Below, piece by piece: positions 54,739 through 63,800 of a stretch of 64,000 nucleotides of DNA. The notes under the pieces are model-generated. The model was not told the DNA's origin and did not search any database. It saw nothing but the letters and a program-made list of their open reading frames with translations. Source of the DNA: Oscillospiraceae bacterium (GTDB taxonomy: Bacteria > Bacillota > Clostridia > Oscillospirales > Oscillospiraceae); the NCBI GenBank assembly GCA_009785345.1, contig WQWL01000004.1, positions 1 to 64,000 on the forward strand, written 5' to 3'. Each line of letters opens with the position of its first letter. Within the stretch, counting starts at the first letter, position 1. Position numbers and translations under genes: made by a program.

Positions 54739-55621
54739 AATTCAAAATGTAACCAAGAAGTATAAAGATTTGGTTGCTGTAAATGCATTTGATGGCACGC
54801 TTACACCGGGCATTTATGGTCTACTTGGTCCAAACGGTGCAGGAAAAACAACTCTCCTGCGAGTGGTTTGTGCCCTAACAAGACCAACCGAGGGAAAAGT
54901 TCTCTATGGTAACATGGAAATTGAGAAGCTTGGAGCTGAGTATCGGAAAGTGTTGGGTTTCATGCCGCAGAATTTTGGATATTACCCACATTTCAAAACG
55001 GAGCGATATTTGGAATACATAGCATCTATTAAGGGGCTAAATCCGCATTATGCAAAGAACAAGATTAGTTCACTTTTAGAACTTGTTGGATTGACTGAAA
55101 AACGCAAAAGTAAGGTCGGGCACTTATCCGGCGGTATGCGCCAGCGCTTAGGCATTGCACAGGCACTATTAAACGACCCTGACGTATTGATTTTAGACGA
55201 ACCAACAGCCGGGCTTGATCCGGAGGAGCGTGTTAAGTTCCGCAATTTGATTAGCACGATTTCGCAGGAGAAAATCACAATCCTCTCTACCCATATCATT
55301 ACTGATGTTGCATACATTGCAAGTGACATTTTACTTATGAAAGAAGGGCATCTTACATTCAGAGGAAGTGTTGATGCGCTGATAGGTATGGTACAGGGGA
55401 AGGTGTGGAGCACTACAGTAGAAAGTTGTGAGATTGGCGGTATTACAAAGAACTACATTGTCAGCAATGTGCAAAACACTGCTGACCAGACAGAGTTACG
55501 CATCATTTCCGGTGACAAGCCGACAAATGATGCTGTACAAGTAGAGCCGACGTTGGAAGATGCCTATCTATTCTATACCGGCGAAATAGGGACGGCGGGA
55601 GGTCCAGAAAATGAAATTTGA
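54728..55621 (+). CDS. ABC transporter ATP-binding protein
   Basis: 297 aa. Walker A GLLGPNGAGKTTLL, Q-loop FMPQNFGYYPHF, signature LSGGMRQRLGIAQALL, Walker B DVLILDEPTAGLDPEE, H-loop ILSTHI. The C-terminal ~80 residues form the extension seen in ABC-2 (BcrA/NatA-like) exporters. Start at ATG with GGAG seven bases upstream. Overlaps both neighbours, so tightly coupled. Confidence 0.92.
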   Translation: MELKIQNVTKKYKDLVAVNAFDGTLTPGIYGLLGPNGAGKTTLLRVVCALTRPTEGKVLYGNMEIEKLGAEYRKVLGFMPQNFGYYPHFKTERYLEYIASIKGLNPHYAKNKISSLLELVGLTEKRKSKVGHLSGGMRQRLGIAQALLNDPDVLILDEPTAGLDPEERVKFRNLISTISQEKITILSTHIITDVAYIASDILLMKEGHLTFRGSVDALIGMVQGKVWSTTVESCEIGGITKNYIVSNVQNTADQTELRIISGDKPTNDAVQVEPTLEDAYLFYTGEIGTAGGPENEI

Positions 55622-56660
55622 ATTATATAAAATATTTTGCAGAAGAACTACAGTCGTAATATTAGTGATGTTCTTTTTGCTGTCAGGTGTTTTCATGATG
55701 CAAAGTTTTACGGATAGCAGTGAAAGACTTGCGTACGTTTCAAATGAGGGTTTGCGTCAAACCCATATATATTGGGCAAGATGGGATAACTACAACACAA
55801 TGAGTGTGATAGAAGCAACCGGGAACTTAGGTGAACTGCCTTATGGTGGTTGGCTTTTTCCTAGAGAAAGATGGATTCCCTTTCAAGCAGATGTGGATAG
55901 CCCAATTATTCAACGGATTGTAGATATGTACCGTCAAGTCGAAATACCAGACGATGCTATGAGTTATACAGATGTGTGGTGGCATATATTTAATCAAGGC
56001 GGCAATTTCATCTTGTGGTTATTTGGGCTTAGTTTCATTGTTATTATAGGAGTGGCACCGGTCTTTGCTGAGGAGCGGAGTACAGGGGTTGATAAGATTA
56101 TACTCACTTCAAAACACGGCAAAAATAAACTAATCGCAAATAAGATTATAGCTTCTTTACTATTTGCGACAGTCATATATCTGGCATATTTTACGTTGAT
56201 CACAATACCGCGACTTTTGCGTTTTAACGTGGATTTACAACAAGTGATGCAAGTTAACTTCGCACCATTCAGTCAATCACCGTATAGCTATTTGATGTCA
56301 GAATTTCTAATACGCTATTTTGCCGTGGGGCTTCTATCTTACCTATTGCTTTGTATGATGGGGCTGACTATTTCTGCACTATCTCGCAACCCGTTTATAG
56401 CGATTATTCCGTCATTGGGGCTGTTTTTTGTAACGCTATTTGATATACGGTTCATTTCTGTTGGGCTGCATCGCTTTTTCACGTTATTCCCGGCAAATTC
56501 GATAGGTCAAACAGATGTGTGGCACGTTCCTGATTTCTATAACATTTTTGGGCTACTGATCGACAGACCAACAATGACAGTAATCTTTTCTGCGGTAAGC
56601 ATATGCGTTCTCGCCGCGTCATGCGTACTAATAACAAAACGCATGGAAGCGTCGAATTAA
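55611..56660 (+). CDS. ABC-2 type permease-like membrane protein
   Basis: 349 aa. One helix near residues 14-32, a large ~100-residue extracellular domain, then five helices. MKFELYKIFCRRTTVVI is a typical ABC-2 permease opening, and FAEERSTGVDKIILTSKHGK is the cytoplasmic coupling segment (E-x-x-x-G-x-x-x-x-I). Pairs with the ATPase gene upstream. Probably exports or removes a peptide or lipid; inferred from the sigma-factor context. Confidence 0.82.
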   Translation: MKFELYKIFCRRTTVVILVMFFLLSGVFMMQSFTDSSERLAYVSNEGLRQTHIYWARWDNYNTMSVIEATGNLGELPYGGWLFPRERWIPFQADVDSPIIQRIVDMYRQVEIPDDAMSYTDVWWHIFNQGGNFILWLFGLSFIVIIGVAPVFAEERSTGVDKIILTSKHGKNKLIANKIIASLLFATVIYLAYFTLITIPRLLRFNVDLQQVMQVNFAPFSQSPYSYLMSEFLIRYFAVGLLSYLLLCMMGLTISALSRNPFIAIIPSLGLFFVTLFDIRFISVGLHRFFTLFPANSIGQTDVWHVPDFYNIFGLLIDRPTMTVIFSAVSICVLAASCVLITKRMEASN

Positions 56661-56722
56661 AGAGTGCTAATTAGTAAGCATGAGGCATAGAGAACAAGAA
56701 AACTGTACGCAAAGCAAACCCG

Positions 56723-56878
56723 ATGTATGCCAACCCGCCTAAAAGTGTTGAGGGGCAACTTCGAGAGTGCAATGAATATGCAGAGCGTCATAACATGACG
56801 ATTGTAAACACATATGTTGAAGAAGAGTTCTCAGCAATTGACAAATCAGCATTGATTGTACCTATTTGGATGTTATAG
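56723..56878 (+). pseudogene. Serine recombinase fragment (truncated)
   Basis: 51 codons reading SVEGQLRECNEYAERHNM and TIVNTYVEEEFSAIDKSA, the stretch that follows the catalytic region in large serine recombinases (usually SIEGQLRECREFA... YIDRALS). The catalytic N-terminus and the whole C-terminus are missing. Marks a past integration or transposition event after the sigma/ABC operon. The rest of the 56661-57184 gap holds an inverted repeat and a doubtful 21-codon ORF. Confidence 0.75.
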
Positions 56879-57042
56879 TTATTTGAACAATGCACCTCGT
56901 CAAACTTGCCTACTATCCCTTGCAATTGCAGGGGATAATATTTTTTAACAGCCCATTACCAAAAGGCATAATGTGTTATTCAATATAAGCATTAGACATA
57001 TAACCATCATTCCTGTATAATCGCTTCATAAGGGAGATGTGA

Positions 57043-57066
57043 TTAGTTTGAATAAATTCAAACTAA
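57043..57066. promoter_or_regulatory. 11-bp perfect inverted repeat upstream of the MFS gene
   Basis: TTAGTTTGAAT-AA-ATTCAAACTAA, a likely operator about 120 bases upstream of the MFS carrier gene. A TTG-started 21-codon ORF (57048-57113, MNKFKLTKECANLLSLRETA) overlaps it behind GGGAG and may be a remnant or leader peptide; I do not call it as a gene. Confidence 0.5.
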
Positions 57067-57184
57067 CGAAAGAATGTGCCAATTTGCTCTCCCTGCGGGA
57101 AACCGCAAATTAATGCACGAAATGACCATACCTTATCCATGGTTGTTTTGTGACTAGGTAGTAAACAAAGGGATGGTCATTATT

Positions 57185-58426
57185 ATGAAGAAAAAGATTT
57201 TCTACGGTTGGTATGTGGTTATCGCTTGTATAATTATTGCTGCTGCGGGCATTGGGTTCCATAATACGGCAAGTATATTTATTATACCGGTTACTGAGGA
57301 TTTAGGGTTATCTAGGGGGGAATTTACATTTTTTCGCACAATAATTGCTCTTTTGGGCGCCGTGTTGCTTCCACTATATGGCAGGTTAGCAAAGCGGTTT
57401 AGCATAAAAAGCGTTATGTTAGTTGGCACTGTACTAAGCAGTTTATCATTAGTTGGATATTCATACGCCACACACCTCTGGCATTTCTATTTGATAGCGA
57501 TATTTAATGGGCTATTTGTAAATGCATCTCATTTCATGATGATTGGTATACTAATTAACAGATGGTTCGAGGATAAAAGAGGTCTTGCATTGGGGCTGGC
57601 TTTCGCTGGCAGTGGCCTCGGCGCTGCAATAATGAACCCAATGGCGAGTGTAATTATCGAAACTTTTGATTGGCGATGGGGATTCCGTTTTATGGGGATT
57701 GTTGCTGTTATAATATTGATTCCTACAATAGTATTTCTCATTAAGGAAAGTCCTGAAAAAATGAAATTATCTCCTTATAGGAAAGACAACAAAGATATTG
57801 CAAAAGCACCTAATACGCGTACTCCTACAGGGCTTACTCTTACAGAAGCACGAAAAACTCCTGTATTTTGGTTTTTAGCTGTTGCCTTGTTTAGCATTGC
57901 AATAGGGGCAGCAGGTCCGCATTCTCATATTGCTCCATATCTTGTGGATTTAGGATATTATCCAACACTTGTCGCGACTATTGTATCCTTTTCGATGGTA
58001 ATTTTGACAGTTGGCAAAATACTTATGGGAAATATTTTTGACCGTTCCGGAACATTTGTTGGTGGTATCATTTTGGGAAGTCTGTTTATACTATCTCCAA
58101 TTTTTGCTCTTCTGGCTACAAACCCCACTGCCGCTTGGCTTCACGCCTTTATTTTAGGGATGGCTGCAACGGGATTTTCAATTTCTGCTAATATTTTCGT
58201 AATGAAGTTTTTCGGAGAAAAAGATTTCCCTGTCATTCTTAGTGTGTTTTCATCTATAATGGCATTTGGGGGTGCTTTCGCTCCACCTGCTATGGGCTTT
58301 GTTTATGACATTTTTGGTACTTACACAAATGCTTGGTATTTTCTGATAGCGTCAGGAATTGCTGTATTCATCTGCTTTATTGGTGTAAATGTGACAGGCA
58401 AGAAATTATTAAATTCGCAAAATTGA
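57185..58426 (+). CDS. MFS transporter, oxalate/formate antiporter-like (OFA group)
   Basis: About 413 aa, twelve helices. FYGWYVVIACIIIAAAGIGF at the N-terminus and NRWFEDKRGLALGLAFAGSG after helix 4 are typical of the OFA/monocarboxylate group. Likely substrate an organic acid. Start at ATG 57185 (MKKKIFYGW); a start four codons earlier is possible. A LysR gene follows on the same strand and may regulate it. Confidence 0.87.
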   Translation: MKKKIFYGWYVVIACIIIAAAGIGFHNTASIFIIPVTEDLGLSRGEFTFFRTIIALLGAVLLPLYGRLAKRFSIKSVMLVGTVLSSLSLVGYSYATHLWHFYLIAIFNGLFVNASHFMMIGILINRWFEDKRGLALGLAFAGSGLGAAIMNPMASVIIETFDWRWGFRFMGIVAVIILIPTIVFLIKESPEKMKLSPYRKDNKDIAKAPNTRTPTGLTLTEARKTPVFWFLAVALFSIAIGAAGPHSHIAPYLVDLGYYPTLVATIVSFSMVILTVGKILMGNIFDRSGTFVGGIILGSLFILSPIFALLATNPTAAWLHAFILGMAATGFSISANIFVMKFFGEKDFPVILSVFSSIMAFGGAFAPPAMGFVYDIFGTYTNAWYFLIASGIAVFICFIGVNVTGKKLLNSQN

Positions 58427-58463
58427 TTTAACGGGTAATGTCAAATAGTCTATGAAAAACTAA

Positions 58464-58493
58464 CGTCATTCTGCGGGTCGTCGCGGAATGACG
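58464..58493. repeat. Short palindromic repeat, copy 3
   Basis: A 30-base unit, CGTCATTCTGCG at left, CGCGGAATGACG at right, between the MFS and LysR genes. Differs by one base from the unit at 31728-31757, 27 kb away. Confidence 0.85.
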
Positions 58494-58518
58494 AGATAAT
58501 AAGATTAGGGGTATTCTT

Positions 58519-59409
58519 ATGGAAATTAGAGTGTTGAAATATTTTTTAGAAGTAGCAAACAAAGGTAGTTTTTCAGCTGCCGCAAAATCCTTGCACCTAT
58601 CTCAACCAACACTTTCACGACAGTTAGGCGAACTAGAGAAAAACATTGGCAAAAAGCTGTTTATCCGAAGCAGTATAAGAACAGCACTAACTGAGGATGG
58701 TATGTTTCTTCAAAAGAGAGCGCAAGAAATTATAGATTTGACGCAAAAGACTGAATCAGAATTACGCCAATCTGACAGCTTCATCGGTGGTAATATATGG
58801 ATTGGTGCAGGCGAATCGGAAGGTATGCGAATAGTTGCAAAAACCATTAATTCTTTAAGAAAAGACTTTCCAAATATCCATGTACATTTAATAAGTGCAA
58901 ATGCAACTGACACTATTGAGCGATTGGAAAAAGGTCTTATTGACTTTGGAGTTGGAGTTGGAGGTATTGATTTGAACAACTATGAGTCAATGTGGCTGCC
59001 TACCGCACATGCTGATGGGCTGCTAATGCGTAAAGATAGCCCTCTTGCTTCTCGTACTGCGATTACTCCAAATGACCTAAAAGGAATACCCATCATTTCA
59101 CCTAGAAGTGAAAGTTTGCGTCATCGATATGAACAATGGTTAGGTTATAGCTTTGATTCATTAGATATCGTTGCTACCTTTAATCTTATATATAATGCTG
59201 CGTTTCTGGTAGAGGAAGGTGTCGGTTACGCCTTGACTATAGATCGCCTTGTAACTACTTCTGAAAACTATCCTCTATGTTTCGTGCCGTGTGAGCCAAA
59301 AATGGAAGTGCGTTCAAACATAGTGTGGAAAAAGCAACAGGTGTTTTCAAAATCTTCGCAGAAGTTTTTGGAGCGATTACAGGAGCTAACTTCGGATTCG
59401 ACATCGTAA
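58519..59409 (+). CDS. LysR family transcriptional regulator
   Basis: 296 aa. N-terminal winged HTH: RVLKYFLEVANKGSFSAAAK followed by SLHLSQPTLSRQLGELEKNI, then a linker helix and a substrate-binding domain (IWIGAGESEGMRI onward). Good ribosome-binding site AGGGG seven bases before ATG. Located downstream of, and parallel to, the MFS carrier gene instead of divergent, with a dispersed repeat between. Confidence 0.93.
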   Translation: MEIRVLKYFLEVANKGSFSAAAKSLHLSQPTLSRQLGELEKNIGKKLFIRSSIRTALTEDGMFLQKRAQEIIDLTQKTESELRQSDSFIGGNIWIGAGESEGMRIVAKTINSLRKDFPNIHVHLISANATDTIERLEKGLIDFGVGVGGIDLNNYESMWLPTAHADGLLMRKDSPLASRTAITPNDLKGIPIISPRSESLRHRYEQWLGYSFDSLDIVATFNLIYNAAFLVEEGVGYALTIDRLVTTSENYPLCFVPCEPKMEVRSNIVWKKQQVFSKSSQKFLERLQELTSDSTS

Positions 59410-59496
59410 ATTATTTGATGTTGTCATGGCTTACAGGTATATGTTAAGATAAAGTCGATAATACTGAACAATTACAGAATCGGAGGGTGATAGAGT

Positions 59497-60270
59497 ATGG
59501 ATATACTTAGGGCACTTGAATCTATTCGCACACCTTTTTTAGACGTGCTTATAACTTGGATAACCAGGTTGGGGGAAGAAATGATTTTGATTGTCATTTT
59601 TTGCTTCATTTTTTGGTGTATTAGTAAACGCAAAGCGTATGTTATCGGCATTGTGTTTTTCTTCACAGCTATTATTGTACAAGGAATGAAAATAACATTC
59701 AGAGTTGATCGTCCATGGGTTTATGATCCAACATTTCCAACTGTTACAGGTGCAGAAGGCACTGCAACAAGCTACGCATTTCCAAGTGGACACACGCAAG
59801 CAGCTGCCGCATATCTCATGCCGCTGGGTATGCTTCTAAAGAACAAAGTTCTGAAAGTCATCATGTTTATGCTTGCAATACTCGTTGCGTTTTCAAGGAT
59901 GTATCTCGGTGTTCACTTTATGTCTGATGTCATTGTTTCTCTCGCCATTGTATTTGTCGCGACACTCTTGGTAATCAAACTTTATTATAACGCCCCAGAT
60001 AATACAAAGAACAAAATTTTGTTCCCGCTTTTGACTATTATCGTTTCTGTTGCATTGTTGGTTCTTGTGCTAGTTTTGGACAGAGCGGGTGTTACATATG
60101 CATCAGAGCTTAGGGACAGCGTATTAGCCGCGGGATCTGCTTTAGGTTTTGCAGTTGGTATGTATATTGAGCAAATGTATATTAAGTTTTCTGTCAAATC
60201 GAAAAATATCGGAATTCATATTATAAAGAATGGCACATGGGTTCGATGCAATAATTGGGAAAGTGCCTGA
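59497..60270 (+). CDS. PAP2 family phosphatase (membrane)
   Basis: 257 aa, six helices. The three acid-phosphatase motifs are complete: KITFRVDRPWV, AFPSGHTQAAA, and SRMYLGVHFMSDV. Likely dephosphorylates undecaprenyl pyrophosphate or another lipid phosphate at the outer membrane face. GGAGGG lies nine bases before ATG. The last ~18 residues (IIKNGTWVRCNNWESA) are polar, unlike the family, and lie over a decayed minus-strand coding remnant, so the original stop may have been lost. Confidence 0.88.
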   Translation: MDILRALESIRTPFLDVLITWITRLGEEMILIVIFCFIFWCISKRKAYVIGIVFFFTAIIVQGMKITFRVDRPWVYDPTFPTVTGAEGTATSYAFPSGHTQAAAAYLMPLGMLLKNKVLKVIMFMLAILVAFSRMYLGVHFMSDVIVSLAIVFVATLLVIKLYYNAPDNTKNKILFPLLTIIVSVALLVLVLVLDRAGVTYASELRDSVLAAGSALGFAVGMYIEQMYIKFSVKSKNIGIHIIKNGTWVRCNNWESA

Positions 60271-60362
60271 CCAATTGCGCGTACCAGTTTCCCCAATATT
60301 CACAACCCATTTCACGCAGAGCCTTCTGGAAGTTGCCCCATATATGGCGATATCTGCTCACT
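60223..60362 (-). pseudogene. Decayed coding remnant, unrecognised
   Basis: The minus strand reads ALRQVSRYRHIWGNFQKALR then EMGCEYWGNWYAQLVRHFPN without a start codon, and stops inside the PAP2 gene. Just upstream another frame reads YCKTLGLKVIEPRKHENWAS before a stop, as if the two belong to one frameshifted protein. Trp- and Arg-rich composition looks like real protein, but I know no family for it. Confidence 0.35.
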
Positions 60363-60601
60363 TGCCTTAATGCTTACAGATATGTTGCCTTCCGTATAGT
60401 AAACGACGTCGGCTCGCCCAATTTTCGTGTTTTCGCGGCTCAATCACTTTCAAGCCTAATGTCTTACAATACCGATATGCGGGCACGAGAGGGCGGTTCT
60501 CCGTGAGCCAATGTCATTAAGTTATCATTAACAAGTAGACCCCTAACAAAAATAATTAAATAAAAGCGATAAAACACTTGACAAGCATCAGTTTGTGTGC
60601 A

Positions 60602-60672
60602 GCCTCTTTTACTAACAAATTAGTAAAAGAGGCCCTTGTAATTAGAAAAGTATGTCCAATTCAATTACAAGG
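60602..60672. promoter_or_regulatory. Two adjacent hairpins; the second reaches a Shine-Dalgarno site
   Basis: Hairpin 1: GCCTCTTTTACTAA/TTAGTAAAAGAGGC, 14 bp perfect, loop CAAA. Hairpin 2 begins at the next base: CCTTGTAATT/AATTACAAGG, 10 bp perfect. The end of hairpin 2 overlaps the AAGGAGG in front of a 7-codon ORF (MTLLREL, 60684-60707). The region between here and 60853 has no other gene. Possible leader control of the NACHT gene, or the end of a former mobile element. Confidence 0.55.
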
Positions 60673-60853
60673 AGGTCTACACAATGACATTGCTCCGTGA
60701 GCTGTAACTCAGCGATTTCTCAATTTCACAAATTTCTGCTAATTCTTCCATATTCTATCAGTATATGATACACTGAGCATGTTTCATTTTACGATAACTA
60801 TTATCCCTAGTCTTCAGATGCAGTTATTTTGATGTTGTGAGGAAAAAAAAACT

Positions 60854-63800
60854 ATGAGAAGGAAGTTGAAAAATAATATATTGTTTCAGCCGGTGAAAGT
60901 AAAGGATTATTCGAAATTTTTTGTGGCATTGGGGAAAGCAACACTTTATGGTGTCAGCAAAGAATTTGATAAATCTGCACTTAGTTTTATGGATGCGGGT
61001 GCAGCTTTGGGACTTGATGAAACTGACGAACGGTTGGCGTGGAAACTTTTAGATCGCTCAATCGTCCACGCAATAACTGATTTGGTGAGTGAGAGTAAAA
61101 ATAGTATTCCTCAATCTGATGAGGAGACTTTTATTGCCAATATCAAAAAATTTAAGTACAACAAAGAAATTGAAATTGATCCTGACTTCTTTGAACGCCC
61201 GAAAGAATGTCAGTTCATAAAGGATCTTCAAGAAGTATTTCGTGAATGGCTTGTGCTGGCAGGTGTAGATGCTAACAAAACTGAAGCCATTGTTCACAGA
61301 CTTCCTGGTTTTTTTGTGTATTCACTGCATAGTGAGTGGTGTAATAATCCGGAAAAATATAGAAGTCTACTTAGCGAATCACCTTTTTCAGGTTCAGTGC
61401 AGATGGAAGAAGAATGGGACAGATACAAGGCTTATTTGGAAAAACAAATACAGGAACGTATATTTGATGAGGTATTTAGCTTGGCGCAAATATTCGTTCC
61501 GCTCTGTGGCTATTTTAATAAAATAACAGAACACGCAAAAGATACTGACAGAAAAGAAAGCGGCACACAACTCGACCTTGATTCTATACCTGCTCGAAAA
61601 ACGCAGAAAATTGTAGTTGATCTTGAAACGTGCATACATGAGTGGATAAGCAAGGACGACAACGAGGATGCGATTCGTGTAATCAGCGGAGGACCGGGCA
61701 GTGGAAAATCTTCATTTGTTAAAATGCTTGCGGCTTCCATTTCAACGACCCACGATGTTCTGTTTATCCCGCTTTATAAACTTGATTTAAGGCGTGATGT
61801 CAAAGAAGTCGTTGGCGAATTTTTGGTTTCCAATCGAGTTTTCCACAAAAATCCGATCGGTGAATCAGAACAACTCCTGATCATCTTTGATGGCTTAGAT
61901 GAAATCATGCAACAAGGCAAGGCGAGTATAGATGCCGGGACTGATTTCACGAATCAGATTTTACAGCTATTACGAGATCACAATTCTTATGATAGACTGC
62001 AGATTCGTGTGATCATCACAGGTCGTGACTTGCCGGTACAAGCTATAGATACAAACCTCAGACGGGAAGGTCAGATACTCCATGTTTTGCCGTACTATGT
62101 TGATCAGAAAAAGTCAATAGGTATATATTTTGAAGATGAAACCTACTTTGACCCTGATGGCTTATTAAAGGACGATAAGCGGAGGCAATGGTGGGTGAAG
62201 TATGGGAAATTAACCGGAGGGAAATATGCTGGACTTCCGTCAGAACTCGATAGATCGGCTTTAGAGGATATTACTGCCCAGCCTCTCCTAAATTATTTAT
62301 TGGCATTGAGTTTTGAGCGCAAAGAAGTACATTTTTCCCAAAAAATGAATCTGAATGAAATTTACAACGATTTGATTGATGCGGTCTATGAACGCGGATG
62401 GCAGTCTCAGCGGCATAAAGGTGAACCTGTCCAACCGGGTCATCCAACAATTCAAGGCGTCGAGAAAGACGACTATGATAGAGTATTGGAAGAAATCGCT
62501 GTTTCTGCCTGGCAGGGTGCGGGACGGACAGCTACATTGCAAGATATCGAAAAAAGGTGCGCAAATAACAAGTTGAAACATGTTCTTGAGAGGTTTCAAG
62601 AACAGGCAAAAGAAGGCGTTACGAATCTTCTCACTGCGTTTTATTTCCGTGAAGCCGACACACGAGACCCAGATGGGGATAAAACATTTGAATTTACCCA
62701 TAAAAATTTTGGAGAATATTTAGCGGCTAGGAGAATAGTGAGACAGCTTTCAAACACAAAAACAGCGCTGGATCAATCATTTGGCTGGACGGTTGAAATC
62801 GCGCTGGAGCACTGGATTCACGTTTGCAGTAGAGTTCCTATTGACGAATATATTTTCCAGTACTTGTGTAATGAGATTGAGAGAAACAAGAAGGCTGACG
62901 TGAAAAGATGGCAACAGATGCTCTGTGAGCTAATTGCCTACATGTTAAAAAATGGTATGCCCTACGATAAAGTACCACAGCTAACATTTGTTGAAAAAGT
63001 ACGATTTTCCAGAAACTCAGAAGAAGCTTTGCTGGCGGCGCTGTCTGCTTGTTCTCGTTACACGAAGGAAATCTCCAAGATAGACTGGCCTGGCGCAATG
63101 CCGATAGACTTTCCCCACATAACCTCTGCCGGTGAGTGGCTTTCCAAACTAAGTGGTCAACGAAGGGGGACTAATATTGCCATTTCATGCTTAAATCATC
63201 TTGATCTTTCAAGATGCATTCTGCATAGAAGAGATTTATATCGAGCCAACTTAGAGCACTCGTCTTTGAAAAATTGTGACTTGGATCATGCGATTTTAGC
63301 TGAGGCTAAATTGCATAAAGCTGATTTGAGTGGAAGTCGTCTCAGGAATGCAAACTTGAGGGACGCTGATCTAAGGAAAGTCTTTTTAGAAACTGAGAGG
63401 TTGTCTTTTGATGGGGTTATCTTAGATGACGTTAAGGCGGATGATGCTCAAATATATTTCACCCGTGGCATTGCGCATCGATATAATAACAATTATTCAA
63501 AGGCTGAAAAAGAATTTAACAAAGCAATAGAACTTGTGCCAGATAATGCGCAGTACTATAATTGTCGCGGTGTAAATTACCGTTGGTCAAACAAACATCG
63601 GAAGGCGATTGTAGATCACACGAAGGCAATAGATCTTGCGCCGGACAATGCTCAATACTTCCACGATCGTGGAGCGAGCTACTCTTGGCTTAGAGAACAT
63701 GGAAAAGCATCTGCTGATTATACGAAAGCAATAGAGCTTGCACCTAATAATGCTGGATTTTATTCTGATCGTGGTAATAATTACAGGTGGCTCAGAGAGT

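Noticed and set aside
57048..57113. 21-codon ORF starting at TTG
   Set aside because: Overlaps a perfect inverted repeat, has poor spacing from GGGAG and no recognisable homology.
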